Shown piece by piece: positions 42,461 to 51,466 of a DNA stretch of 54,311 nt. The stretch is from contig WRCN01000014.1 in assembly GCA_009783885.1 (NCBI GenBank), forward strand, positions 1-54,311, read 5' to 3'. Both the position numbers and the translations under genes were made by a program. Positions within the stretch are counted from its first letter, which is position 1. Each line of letters starts with the position of its first letter. The notes below the pieces were generated by a model. That model saw only the letters and a program-made list of their open reading frames with translations. It made no database searches and was not told where the DNA came from. The DNA comes from Bacteroidales bacterium (GTDB taxonomy: Bacteria > Bacteroidota > Bacteroidia > Bacteroidales > P3).

Positions 42461-42803
42461 TTCGTGCTTCTTCCCTATCTTGTTCGATCTGTTTTTTTAG
42501 AGCTTCCGGCGTATCAAATGTACGTTCTTTACGAATAAATTTTCGAACAGTGATATCTAAAATTTCACCGTAAATGTCTCGTGCAAAATCTAAAATATGC
42601 ACTTCGGCAACTTGTTCGGAAGCTCCAAATGTTGGACGATTCCCAACACTCAACACACCTCGAAATAGTTCGTCTCGTAAAGTTACATCCACCGCATAAA
42701 CACCCGGTGCAGGCATCTTGTCGGAATTAAAAAATTCTAAATTCGCCGTTGGAAAACCTAATGTGCGTCCGATTTTTCGACCTTCAATAACCTTAGCCAA
42801 CAT
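42456..42803 (-). CDS. Stand-alone riboflavin kinase
   Basis: 115 residues equal to just the C-terminal riboflavin kinase domain of RibF: GRKIGRTLGFPTANL at 8-22, GVYAVDV, and VGNRPTFG...EVHILDF. Usual RibF proteins have about 310 residues with an N-terminal FAD synthetase; that part is absent here. The ATG lies two bases after the sppA stop, so the two are co-transcribed. It phosphorylates riboflavin to FMN if functional alone; another gene would be needed for FAD. Confidence 0.85.
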   Translation of the reverse strand: MLAKVIEGRKIGRTLGFPTANLEFFNSDKMPAPGVYAVDVTLRDELFRGVLSVGNRPTFGASEQVAEVHILDFARDIYGEILDITVRKFIRKERTFDTPEALKKQIEQDREEARK

Positions 42804-42805
42804 GT

Positions 42806-44563
42806 TTATCGAATCTCTTCAATATAAGGTTTTCTCGCCATTACAGCGGGTTTTGATGGTATTGATTTTACAAATTCATACATCGGATACCATTCGCCCA
42901 TTTCGGATTTTACGGTCCTGGCTTTTACACCACCTAAAAGTTCCAAAAGTTGTTCGAACTGGTCGCGTTCTCTGGGAAAGTTCACCACTCTATAATCTTC
43001 AATTTGTGCTAATTCCGCAGCTTTTTCCAAAGCTTCTTTCAAGCCGCCAAGTTCGTCAACCAAACCAATGGCTTTGGCATCAATTCCATTCCAAACACGG
43101 CCTTGACCTATCGAATCTACATGTGCTTTGGTCAAATTTCTACCTTCTGCCACGTGTGTGATAAAAGTGTTGTAAGTTTGTTCAATCCATGCTTGCATTT
43201 TTTCTCTTTCAAATGATGTCATTGGACGAGAAAGCCTCAAAAAATCAGCGTTTGTATTTGTTGAAACCTCATCAAACGTCACGCCCAATTTGTCGTTGAG
43301 TAATTTTTTAGCATTAGGAATGGTGCCATACACACCTATAGAACCAGTTATTGTGGTTGGCTGTGCAAAAATCATATTAGCTCCACAAGCAATGTAATAA
43401 CCGCCACTGGCTGCATAACGACCGAACGACGCTACAACAGGCTTTTTCGCCTTAGCGGCAATCACTTCCTGCAAAATAATGTCTGATGCCAATGCGCTGC
43501 CTCCGGGTGAATTTACACGAAGAACAATGGCTTTAATTTTATCATCGTTGGCAGCTTTGCGAATAGCGCGCGAAATATTTTGCGAACCAATTGTATACGC
43601 AGCGCCTCTACCCATTGTTATGTCGCCTTGTGCATAAATCACTGCAATGCGATTTTTACTCGGTCTATCTCTTCTTGAAGTTTGAACGGGCGATCTGGCA
43701 TAGCGTCTGAAATTGACAAATTCCAATTTATCTATTCTTTCTTCCTCCACTGCATCTGCAAGTAGTTGCAACATTTCGTTATGACTCAAAACACCATCAA
43801 CCATGTTCAATTTTTGAGCATCTGCAGGATACATTGCTAACATATTGTTAGCAATGCGATTGAGTTCTTTGACTGAAATGTCGCGGCTTTCAGCAATGTC
43901 TGCAACCATAGTATTCCACAAACCGTTGAGGTATCTTTGCGTTTGTTCGCGACTTTCAGGGCTCATTTTTTCATTTACAAATGGCTCTATTGCACTTTTA
44001 AATTTACCATGACGAATAATTTGCATTTCAACGCCCAACTTTTCAAGTGTGCCTTTCAAAAACATGATTTGACTTGAAAGTCCTCGAAAATCAAACAATC
44101 CCTCGTTGTGAATATATACTTTGTCGGCAACCGAAGCCAAATAATATCCGGTTTGTGAATAGCCGTCGCTGTACGCCCAAACAAATTTTCCGGATTCTTT
44201 AAAATCCTCAATCGCTTGACGCAATTCTTGCAAAGTAGCAAGACCTGCAGGATTTTCCATTGTAAGGTTTAAAAATATACCGTGAATTTTCGGATCGGTT
44301 TTTGCTCTCTTTATAGCGCCCATTGCGGCATTCAAGCCAAGTGTCTGGGTTCCGCTAAACGAAGGAAATGCTCCGGTCATCTCTCTGTCGGGCATGTCAT
44401 AATCCATTGTGATCTCCAAAATGGATTTTTCTTTAACTCTGAGTTCATCCGAACCAAAAGCTGCAAGACCGGCAATTGCACCGATAAAAAAGAAAAAAAG
44501 CACAAACACGATGATAATATTACCAACGATGTTTGCTAATACGAATTTGAAAAATTGTTTCAT
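42806..44563 (-). CDS. sppA: Signal peptide peptidase SppA, 67-kDa type
   Basis: 585 residues with an N-terminal membrane anchor (12-35), two tandem crotonase-like peptidase domains, the general base lysine in HGKFKSAIEPF (K189), and the nucleophile serine in GRYAASGGYY (S386). The size and order match SppA. It degrades cleaved signal peptides and other membrane peptides on the outer face of the inner membrane. A TATCTTTG box at 44592-44599 (minus strand) drives it, divergent from the folK fusion gene. Confidence 0.93.
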   Translation of the reverse strand: MKQFFKFVLANIVGNIIIVFVLFFFFIGAIAGLAAFGSDELRVKEKSILEITMDYDMPDREMTGAFPSFSGTQTLGLNAAMGAIKRAKTDPKIHGIFLNLTMENPAGLATLQELRQAIEDFKESGKFVWAYSDGYSQTGYYLASVADKVYIHNEGLFDFRGLSSQIMFLKGTLEKLGVEMQIIRHGKFKSAIEPFVNEKMSPESREQTQRYLNGLWNTMVADIAESRDISVKELNRIANNMLAMYPADAQKLNMVDGVLSHNEMLQLLADAVEEERIDKLEFVNFRRYARSPVQTSRRDRPSKNRIAVIYAQGDITMGRGAAYTIGSQNISRAIRKAANDDKIKAIVLRVNSPGGSALASDIILQEVIAAKAKKPVVASFGRYAASGGYYIACGANMIFAQPTTITGSIGVYGTIPNAKKLLNDKLGVTFDEVSTNTNADFLRLSRPMTSFEREKMQAWIEQTYNTFITHVAEGRNLTKAHVDSIGQGRVWNGIDAKAIGLVDELGGLKEALEKAAELAQIEDYRVVNFPRERDQFEQLLELLGGVKARTVKSEMGEWYPMYEFVKSIPSKPAVMARKPYIEEIR

Positions 44564-44587
44564 AGTTTAAAAAATTTGGTAAATAAT

Positions 44588-44619
44588 TTGCAAAGATAAG
44601 AAAATTTTTTGTATCTTTG
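44588..44619 (+). promoter_or_regulatory. Promoter for the FolK fusion gene
   Basis: TTTG at 44588-44591 and TATCTTTG at 44612-44619, 20-base spacer, 16 bases before ATG 44636. A second TATCTTTG on the minus strand (44592-44599) gives an overlapping divergent promoter for sppA. Confidence 0.75.
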
Positions 44620-44635
44620 CCATATAAAAGTTTTT

Positions 44636-45790
44636 ATGTCGTCGGTTTTTTTTATTTTAGGTTCTAATTCCGGAAATTCTTTGGGAATACTTGAAAAAGC
44701 GATTGCTTTGATTGCCGAACGTGTGGGCACAATTACAGTTTCGTCATCAATTTATCGCACCGAACCTTGGGGGTTTGAAAGTGCGGATTGGTTCTATAAT
44801 CAAGCCATTTGTTGCGAAACTATGCTTTCGCCGAAAGCGGTTTTAAATACCATTCTCAATATTGAAACTGAACTCGGACGCACACGAACAGCTCAAACCA
44901 CCTATGAATCACGAACTATCGATATCGACATTTTATATTTTGATAATGAAATTATTTCTACGGAAAATCTCCAAATTCCGCATAAACACATACAATATCG
45001 GCGATTTGTTTTAGTCCCATTATGTGATATTGCACCTGATTTTGTGCATCCGATTCTTAAAAAAACGTCATTAGAATTGTTATATAATTGTGAGGACAAT
45101 GGCACAGTAACACCTTATTTAGAATTTCCTAAATGTCTGCCCTATCCTTATATGGCTATCGAAGGTGTAATCGGCGCAGGAAAAACAACGCTGGCAACCA
45201 TGTTGTCCAAAACGTTTAATGCTAAATTGGTCTTAGAAACGTTTGACACCAATCCGTTTTTACCAAAATTCTACGAAAATCGCGAAAAATATGCGTTTCC
45301 CGTTGAATTGTCGTTTATGGCCGAGCGTTTTCAGCAATTGCAAGATCATTTGATTGCTCCCGATTTGTTTCACGACATGGTGGTATCGGATTATATCACT
45401 GAAAAATCGTTGATTTTTGCAGCAAATACATTGCCCGAAGACGTGTTTGCGTTATATTCCAAACTTTTTCACATTATTTTCGCCCAATTACCCAAGCCCG
45501 ATTTGTTGGTATATCTTTATGCTTCGCCCGAAAAATTGAAACAAAACATTATCAAACGCGGTCGCGATTATGAGCAAAATATCGAATTGGATTATCTTAC
45601 TCAGCTTCAAGACGGCTACTTGGAACACTTCAAAAACGAGCAAAATTTGCGGGTTTTGATTATTGATGTGAATGATATGGATTTTGTGAATAATCCTTTA
45701 GATTACCACAAAATTATCAGTTTGTTACAGGACGATTATCCTCCTGGGGTTTCCATTCGGAATTTACATGTTTTTGATAACGAATTGTAA
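44636..45790 (+). CDS. FolK-deoxynucleoside kinase fusion
   Basis: From ATG 44636 it has 384 residues (an earlier TTG lies within the promoter). Residues 1-160 or so are 6-hydroxymethyl-7,8-dihydropterin pyrophosphokinase: LGSNSGNSLGILEKAI, YRTEPWG, FYNQAI, ETELGRTR, and RTIDIDILYFD. Residues from about 170 are a deoxynucleoside kinase: P-loop IEGVIGAGKTTLA, ETFDTNPFLPKFYE, and a LID-type IIKRGRDYEQNI. The first makes a folate intermediate; the second phosphorylates deoxynucleosides. The two share one chain, a fusion known from Bacteroidetes as far as I recall. Confidence 0.9.
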   Translation: MSSVFFILGSNSGNSLGILEKAIALIAERVGTITVSSSIYRTEPWGFESADWFYNQAICCETMLSPKAVLNTILNIETELGRTRTAQTTYESRTIDIDILYFDNEIISTENLQIPHKHIQYRRFVLVPLCDIAPDFVHPILKKTSLELLYNCEDNGTVTPYLEFPKCLPYPYMAIEGVIGAGKTTLATMLSKTFNAKLVLETFDTNPFLPKFYENREKYAFPVELSFMAERFQQLQDHLIAPDLFHDMVVSDYITEKSLIFAANTLPEDVFALYSKLFHIIFAQLPKPDLLVYLYASPEKLKQNIIKRGRDYEQNIELDYLTQLQDGYLEHFKNEQNLRVLIIDVNDMDFVNNPLDYHKIISLLQDDYPPGVSIRNLHVFDNEL

Positions 45791-45797
45791 AAATGCA

Positions 45798-45820
45798 GGG
45801 GCGGGTTTTAAACCCGCCCC
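45798..45820. repeat. GTAGGGGC-family hairpin between convergent genes
   Basis: GGGGCGGGTTT at 45798-45808 and AAACCCGCCCC at 45810-45820 form a perfect 11-bp stem with a one-base loop. It sits eight bases after the folK stop and 31 bases from the TPR lipoprotein stop, in the place of a terminator. Confidence 0.8.
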
Positions 45821-45850
45821 TACGATTATTTATGATATGAATGTCAACGA

Positions 45851-47683
45851 TTATCTCGTGGCATTTACAAACTCCACCTGATTCACAAATTTGCGGAATT
45901 CTACATCGGTTTGTGCTCGTTTTTTGTATTCTGCGTTTGTTCTTCTCAAATTCGCAAATACTTCATTCGCATTGTCTTCGCGAGCAGCTACAATTGCTCT
46001 CAAGTAATTAGCTCTTGGTGAATCCGGAGCTACACTTAAAGTTTGTTTGGCTGCAACCAAATTACCCGATAGGATTTGCGCTAACGCCAAGTTCAAGTCG
46101 CCGGGACGGTCACTAAGAACAGAAACTGCTGTTACATAATCGCCTTCTTTAATATAAATCGGAGCTAAATTTCCACTCGCTTCCGTATTGCCTTTTGATC
46201 TGGCATCGTTGAAATATGTTTTAGCTTCGATCAAATTACCTTTACTTAAAGCTATAACGCCAAGGTTGTTCAATACAACGCCATTATTAGGCGACAATGT
46301 ATTAGCTTGTTGCAAAGCAGTTTCGGCTGCATCAAAATTTTGGTTTTGAATGTGAATGAAAGCAATGTTGTTAAAGCCTCTCCAATCGTTAGGATAAACC
46401 TCAGTTGCAGCAGTGTGAATTTGTAATTGGGTGTCGTTGTCTTCTGTCAATGTTGCAGCAAAAAACAATTCTTCTACAGTCAATTCACTTGGGTTGTTCA
46501 ACGCTAAAGTCGACATTTCTTCGTTGGTTTTTGCAGGAACAACAAGTTCTATCGACATTTCTGCACGACGCAACGGCCACAAATAATCTTCTATTTCCGG
46601 ATAAATTACAATCATGTTACGCATGTCTTGTTCGCGACGAGCACGCTCAGGGCTTGATTGAATAACATTGATGATTTTATCTCTATCACGAATATTTGAA
46701 GCTCTGAGAGCTGTCATGAAGCCATCCCAATCTTCGCCTCTCGGGTCAAGGGTAAACGTCAATTCTTTCGTCAAATCCCTTGCTGTAACTCGTCTTGCGC
46801 CTCTTGGCAAGTTTCTGTTGCGTTCTCTTACTTGCTCGTCAATCACTTTTTTGTACATATCGCGAATGAATTTTTCGGCAGTTCTTGCACGTCCAACAGA
46901 AAGATTGTTGTTGCGAGCAAGTTCACCTTCCGGCGATGCCCAAGCCACAATTTGAATGGATGCTATTTCTTGCGAGCCGTCCAATGCTTTTTCCATTTCA
47001 GCAAAAGCTTGCCTTGCTGCTTCCGTTCGATTAGCTTCTAATCTCATGTTCAAATTCGTCATATCTACCACAAAGAAAAGTGTGGCTTTTTTGAAAATGT
47101 TCTCCGGTTTTTTATAATTATCTCTGCCCAACGTAGGTTGTGCCGAAAGATGATCAAACAACAACGGAGTTGTATTTATGCCTGTCGCTATAATTTTTTC
47201 GCCGAGCGGACGAGCATTTCTAACTGCCAAAGCTTCTTCGTTCGATGTTGGAGCATTTCCTCTGGCTCTTCTTGCAGGAAACGCCGTAGGATTTACAACT
47301 AATTTGGCGTCTTTGTATTCCGGTTTATATGGAATTACATCGGTATAGGTGAAATTTCCGCCACTTCTTGGAATAGTTGTACCTTGCAAATCCGTTGCCG
47401 ATTCGCCTCTCAGAGTGATCGGTTTAAGTAACAAACTTCCGCCTTCATACTGCAATTCAGGCTGAAAAATTACACCCGCTCTTCTGTGAAAAAAGTTAGG
47501 TTTGTACGAACCTGTGATGTTAATTTTCACTTGATCGTTGTGCTTCTCCATCGGATCGGGCGTTTGCACGTATTCCGCGTCTGTTGCATGTCGTCTTACC
47601 ATGTTGTTCAAATTGGTACAACCGGCCACTAAAACGCTTGCTAAAACAAGCATTGCTAAAATTTTCAAAAAATTGTTTTTCAT
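45851..47683 (-). CDS. OmpA-like/TPR lipoprotein
   Basis: 610 residues. Lipoprotein signal MKNNFLKILAMLVLASVLVAGC (Cys22). The centre has an OmpA-like peptidoglycan-binding fold (ASIQIVAWASPEGELARNNNLSVGRARTAEKFI). The C-terminal third has TPR units (DWRGFNNIAFIHIQNQNFDAAETALQQANTLSPNNGVVLNNLGVIALSKGNLIEAKTYFN and following). It is likely anchored in the outer membrane with its OmpA-like part on peptidoglycan. It has its own promoter (47728-47758, minus strand) and is independent of the exporter operon beside it. Confidence 0.82.
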   Translation of the reverse strand: MKNNFLKILAMLVLASVLVAGCTNLNNMVRRHATDAEYVQTPDPMEKHNDQVKINITGSYKPNFFHRRAGVIFQPELQYEGGSLLLKPITLRGESATDLQGTTIPRSGGNFTYTDVIPYKPEYKDAKLVVNPTAFPARRARGNAPTSNEEALAVRNARPLGEKIIATGINTTPLLFDHLSAQPTLGRDNYKKPENIFKKATLFFVVDMTNLNMRLEANRTEAARQAFAEMEKALDGSQEIASIQIVAWASPEGELARNNNLSVGRARTAEKFIRDMYKKVIDEQVRERNRNLPRGARRVTARDLTKELTFTLDPRGEDWDGFMTALRASNIRDRDKIINVIQSSPERARREQDMRNMIVIYPEIEDYLWPLRRAEMSIELVVPAKTNEEMSTLALNNPSELTVEELFFAATLTEDNDTQLQIHTAATEVYPNDWRGFNNIAFIHIQNQNFDAAETALQQANTLSPNNGVVLNNLGVIALSKGNLIEAKTYFNDARSKGNTEASGNLAPIYIKEGDYVTAVSVLSDRPGDLNLALAQILSGNLVAAKQTLSVAPDSPRANYLRAIVAAREDNANEVFANLRRTNAEYKKRAQTDVEFRKFVNQVEFVNATR

Positions 47684-47727
47684 TGTTTATAGGTATTATT
47701 TGTTCATATTTACGTGTATTTGACCCG

Positions 47728-47758
47728 CAAAGATACAAAAAAAAATGAAAATATGCAA
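47728..47758 (-). promoter_or_regulatory. Promoter of the OmpA/TPR lipoprotein gene
   Basis: On the minus strand TATCTTTG is at 47735-47728 and TTG at 47758-47756, a 20-base spacer, about 45 bases before the ATG at 47683. Confidence 0.7.
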
Positions 47759-47776
47759 TTTTTTTATTTTTTTACA

Positions 47777-49969
47777 TTAACTTCCCATTTCCAATTGATT
47801 CTTGACCAATTCAAAATATCGCCCTTTGAGTTTGGTAAGTTGGGTGTGAGTACCTTGTTCCACGATTTTTCCTTTTTCCAAAACTACGATATTGTTAGCG
47901 TTTTTTACGGTGCTCAAACGGTGTGCAACCACAACAACCGTGCGACCTTCGAAAACTTGGTGCAAATTTTCCATAATCACTTTTTCGTTGTTCGCATCAA
48001 GTGCGTTTGTGGCTTCATCAAAAAAGAAATAGTGAGGGTCTTTGTAAATAGCTCGTGCGATTAAAATGCGTTGTTTTTGCCCTTGACTGATACCGCTGCC
48101 TTCCTGTCCGATTTTAGTGTTGTAGCCGAGTGGCATGGCATCAATCATTTCTTGAATGTTGGCCATTTGTGAAGCGTATTGCAAGCGTTTGGTGTCGATG
48201 GATTCAACACCAACGGCAATGTTTTTTGCAATGCTTTCCGAAAAAATAAATCCGTCTTGCATCACCGCTCCACATTGATCGCGCCATGCTTTGGAACTGA
48301 ATTGCGATAGTTTTTGTTCGCCCAAACGAACCGAGCCTTTTTGAGGCTGGTAAAATCCCAAAAGTAGTTTAACCATCGTGGTTTTTCCGCTTCCGCTCAT
48401 GCCCACAATAGCCGTTGTTTTGCCGTGTGGAATCGTGAGTGTGATGTCGGATAATACAGGCTCAGAAAGCGGGTCGTAATGAAAGGTTAAATGATCCAAA
48501 TGTAAGTCTTGATTTTTCGGAATGTTTCCGATACGGTGTTCATCGTCTTGCTCCTCGTCGGGCTTGTTATGAATTTCACCCAAACGCTCCAAACTGATTT
48601 TGGCGTCTTGTGCCGATTGAATAAAGCCGATGAGTTGCGAAATCGGGCTGTTGAGTTGTCCGATGATGTATTGCACCGCCATCATCATCCCGAGTGTCAT
48701 ATTTCCTGTGATAACGGCTTGTGCAGCAAAAAATGAAATGATGATGTTTTTACTTTCGTTGATGAAAAATGCACCGCTTTGCTGATATTGCGAAAGTGCA
48801 AGCCCCTTGATGCTTACCTTAAAAAGTTTGGCCTGTATGTTTTCCCACTCCCAACGGCGTTGGCGTTCGCAGTTGTTGAGCTTGATTTCCTGCATACCCG
48901 TTACCATTTGAACGATATTGCTCTGCTCCTGCGAAGCCTGCGCAAAACGCTTGAAATCCAAATCTCGCCTGCGTTTTAAAAATATGGTTATCCAACCCAC
49001 ATACAATGCACTTGAAAGCAGGAAAACACCTAACAACGTGAGATTGTAAATTCCCAAAATAATCGTAAACACAACCAAATTCACAATCGAAAACAGGGTG
49101 TTTAAAGTTTGCGAAGTTAAAAAACTTTGTATGCGGTGATGATCGCCGATCCGCTGCATAATATCACCGATCATTTTTGTGTCGAAAAATCCAATCGGGA
49201 GTTTCATCAACTTAATGAGAAAATCGGAAATAATGGAGATATTTATTCGCGTGCTGATATGCAGTAAAATCCACGAACGTATAAATTCTACAGCAGTTTG
49301 AGCCGTGAACAACGTGAGTTGAGCAATCAAAATCAAGGTTACAAAACTTAAATTTTGATTGCTGATACCATAATCGACAATGCTTTGCGTGAGGAACGGA
49401 AAAATTAATTGTAACATCGTTCCCAGTAGCATTCCCAAGATTAGCTGGATGATGAATTTATGATACGGTTTCAGATAGCGAAAAAGGAACGAAAATTTGG
49501 TTTTATTCGGCGTTTCATCGTTGTCTTTGGTATAAAAATCGGGTGTAGGTTCGAGAAGCAAAGCCACACCTTCGTTGCCTTCGCCGGATTTATCACTAAG
49601 CCAACCTTGCAAAAATTCGGCGATGGTGTATTGTACCAGACCGTGTGCAGGATCGGCAACATAAACCTTGTTTTTTTTCGGTTTGATATCGTAAACCACC
49701 ACAAAATGGTTTTGTTTCCAATGCACAATGCAAGGCAGTGGTGCTTCGGTAACTAATTTTTCGAAATTAATTTTTACGCCTATCGTCCGAAAACCAATAC
49801 TTTCAGCCGCTTCACTAATCCCCAAAAGCGAAACACCCTCACGACTGATGTAACTTTTACTCCGCAAATTGTCAAGCGAATAGGTTTTGCCGTAGTGTTT
49901 GGCAATCATCCTCAGGCAGGTGGGACCGCAGTCCATAGCGTCAAGTTGGCGGTAGAAAGGGAAAGGCAT
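47777..49969 (-). CDS. C39-peptidase ABC exporter (PCAT/bacteriocin type)
   Basis: 730 residues with three parts: a C39 cysteine peptidase (residues 1-130: Q8, C14 in DAMDCGPTC, H88 in NHFVVVYD, D106 in VADPAHG), a six-helix exporter domain, and an ABC ATPase (GMSGSGKTT, SQGQKQRILIARAI, FFFDEATNALD). These proteins cut double-glycine leaders and export the core peptide. It is encoded with an HlyD-type adaptor, and the likely substrate is the precursor encoded at 53754-54011. The catalytic triad is intact. Confidence 0.95.
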   Translation of the reverse strand: MPFPFYRQLDAMDCGPTCLRMIAKHYGKTYSLDNLRSKSYISREGVSLLGISEAAESIGFRTIGVKINFEKLVTEAPLPCIVHWKQNHFVVVYDIKPKKNKVYVADPAHGLVQYTIAEFLQGWLSDKSGEGNEGVALLLEPTPDFYTKDNDETPNKTKFSFLFRYLKPYHKFIIQLILGMLLGTMLQLIFPFLTQSIVDYGISNQNLSFVTLILIAQLTLFTAQTAVEFIRSWILLHISTRINISIISDFLIKLMKLPIGFFDTKMIGDIMQRIGDHHRIQSFLTSQTLNTLFSIVNLVVFTIILGIYNLTLLGVFLLSSALYVGWITIFLKRRRDLDFKRFAQASQEQSNIVQMVTGMQEIKLNNCERQRRWEWENIQAKLFKVSIKGLALSQYQQSGAFFINESKNIIISFFAAQAVITGNMTLGMMMAVQYIIGQLNSPISQLIGFIQSAQDAKISLERLGEIHNKPDEEQDDEHRIGNIPKNQDLHLDHLTFHYDPLSEPVLSDITLTIPHGKTTAIVGMSGSGKTTMVKLLLGFYQPQKGSVRLGEQKLSQFSSKAWRDQCGAVMQDGFIFSESIAKNIAVGVESIDTKRLQYASQMANIQEMIDAMPLGYNTKIGQEGSGISQGQKQRILIARAIYKDPHYFFFDEATNALDANNEKVIMENLHQVFEGRTVVVVAHRLSTVKNANNIVVLEKGKIVEQGTHTQLTKLKGRYFELVKNQLEMGS

Positions 49970-49998
49970 TTTGGTTGGTTATGAGTTATTTGGTGCAG

Positions 49999-50059
49999 GG
50001 TCGTTTCGACTCCGCTCAACGACCGATGACTGGTGGCTGAGCGGAGTCGAAGCCACCTT
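49999..50059. repeat. Palindromic repeat with TTCGACTCCGCTCA core
   Basis: TTCGACTCCGCTCA at 50005-50018 and its exact complement TGAGCGGAGTCGAA at 50038-50051; GGTCG...CGACC and GGTGGC...GCCACC bracket them. It lies between the HlyD and C39 exporter genes. A second copy is at 25456. Confidence 0.85.
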
Positions 50060-51424
50060 TTACTTTTTGAGTACAGCTCGTATCGGGTTAATAAATCTAT
50101 CAATTAGTCGTAAATCTTCGGTTATGATTTCCGCAGAGCCTTCCATATTCTGCGTGAATGAAAGCGTTTTGCCATAGTTGGTTTCCAAGCCGTTTGGAAA
50201 ATCAACTTCTACAACAAAAAAACTTTGTCCGTTTTCTTGAATCGGCACCATAGAAATGCTTTGTATCTTGGCACGAACCATGCCATATTCCAAATATGGA
50301 AAATGCTCGAATTTGAGATTAACTGATTGGCCAACCTTGACTTTTCCGGCACCGCGTTGAGGCAACAATATTTTGCCGATTAAGCGTTGAACGCTGTCGG
50401 GAACAACCGTGAGCAAAATTTCTCCGGCGCCGATGTTTTGATGTTGTTGAAAAAACTTGGTAAACGAAACTGTTCCGGCGATGGGGCTTTGCAGCAAATA
50501 GGTTTGTTCCCAACTGTTGAGTTGTGAAAAAAACTGCTCCTTGGCGTTTGAAAAATTGAGTTGATATTGGCTGCTTTGGAGTTGTCGCTCTCGCTCTAAA
50601 TCGTAGATTTGTTGCTCGTTTTGGAGAATGTTGATTTGTTGGCTTGTTGTAACATTTTTTGCGTTTTCGATGGATTGGAGAGCATTTAGAAATGTTTGTC
50701 GAGCTTGCTCGTATTCAAAAGTGGAAATGAGGCCTTTGGTGTGTAAAACGGAATCTCTGTTGAATGTAGATTGGGCAACTTCTATTTGCTGTTGCACCGA
50801 TTGAAATTGCCTGTTTTGTTGGCTGAGGATGCGTTGTTGCTTTTGAATTTGCAAGCGCAGGGCTTGGATTTTTTTATTGTGATAATCTTGGGTTACAAAT
50901 TGCAGATAATCGGTGTAGGCTTTGAGCAACGTGCCGTAGGGATTTTGCAACTCGCCTAATCGCAAATCTGTAGAAAAATGAACCGACTGTAGGGGCAGAA
51001 AATTTTCTGCCCCTACGTTTGAACGGTTTTCAAATGTTTCCCATTCGGATTTAAGTGTGTTGTAATCTTGAAATGATGTCGGATTTTGTATCAATGCCAC
51101 CGCATCGTTTGGCTTTATTTGCTGCCCGGCGCTTACAAACAAACTATCAATACGCCCTGAAACTTTGCTTACAATATGAGCAGGCAGATGCTCAGAATTA
51201 ACCGTAACCCTAGCCGGAACGATTTCCGGATATTTGAGAAAATAACTCCCTACAAAAAGACCTAACACAACAATAAAAATCACCGTAATCCCCCACCGAA
51301 TCATCCAACGTGGCGGACGTCCCAAAATATCTTGTACGGCTTCGCTGTGAAGACTTATATCAGACATTTCAGGCTGGTCTTTTAAGTGGTCGGAGAGGGT
51401 TTTGTTATTGTTTGAATTTGACAT
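50060..51424 (-). CDS. HlyD-family membrane fusion protein
   Basis: 454 residues: cytoplasmic tail, one membrane helix (43-62), biotinyl-lipoyl-like hairpin starts (IVSKVSGRIDSLFVSAGQQIKPNDAVALIQNP), a long coiled-coil, and the return strand QSPIAGTVSFTKF. It links the C39 exporter to an outer-membrane channel. Residues 136-146 (SNVGAENFLPL) translate a perfect 28-bp palindrome at 50989-51016, which belongs to the intergenic GTAGGGGC family, so the repeat lies inside this gene in frame, near the coiled-coil start. Confidence 0.92.
   Translation of the reverse strand: MSNSNNNKTLSDHLKDQPEMSDISLHSEAVQDILGRPPRWMIRWGITVIFIVVLGLFVGSYFLKYPEIVPARVTVNSEHLPAHIVSKVSGRIDSLFVSAGQQIKPNDAVALIQNPTSFQDYNTLKSEWETFENRSNVGAENFLPLQSVHFSTDLRLGELQNPYGTLLKAYTDYLQFVTQDYHNKKIQALRLQIQKQQRILSQQNRQFQSVQQQIEVAQSTFNRDSVLHTKGLISTFEYEQARQTFLNALQSIENAKNVTTSQQINILQNEQQIYDLERERQLQSSQYQLNFSNAKEQFFSQLNSWEQTYLLQSPIAGTVSFTKFFQQHQNIGAGEILLTVVPDSVQRLIGKILLPQRGAGKVKVGQSVNLKFEHFPYLEYGMVRAKIQSISMVPIQENGQSFFVVEVDFPNGLETNYGKTLSFTQNMEGSAEIITEDLRLIDRFINPIRAVLKK
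50989..51016. repeat. GTAGGGGC-family palindrome inside the HlyD gene
   Basis: GTAGGGGCAGAAAA followed directly by its reverse complement, a 28-bp perfect palindrome with no loop. The ends match the intergenic GTAGGGGC elements. The reading frame is preserved. Confidence 0.9.
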
Positions 51425-51466
51425 TGTTGGTTAATAATGTATGCCATCACACATTTTGAACATTTT

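Noticed and set aside
47777..49969. General multidrug or lipid A (MsbA-like) ABC exporter
   Set aside because: An intact N-terminal C39 peptidase and an adjacent HlyD adaptor mark it as a peptide-processing exporter.
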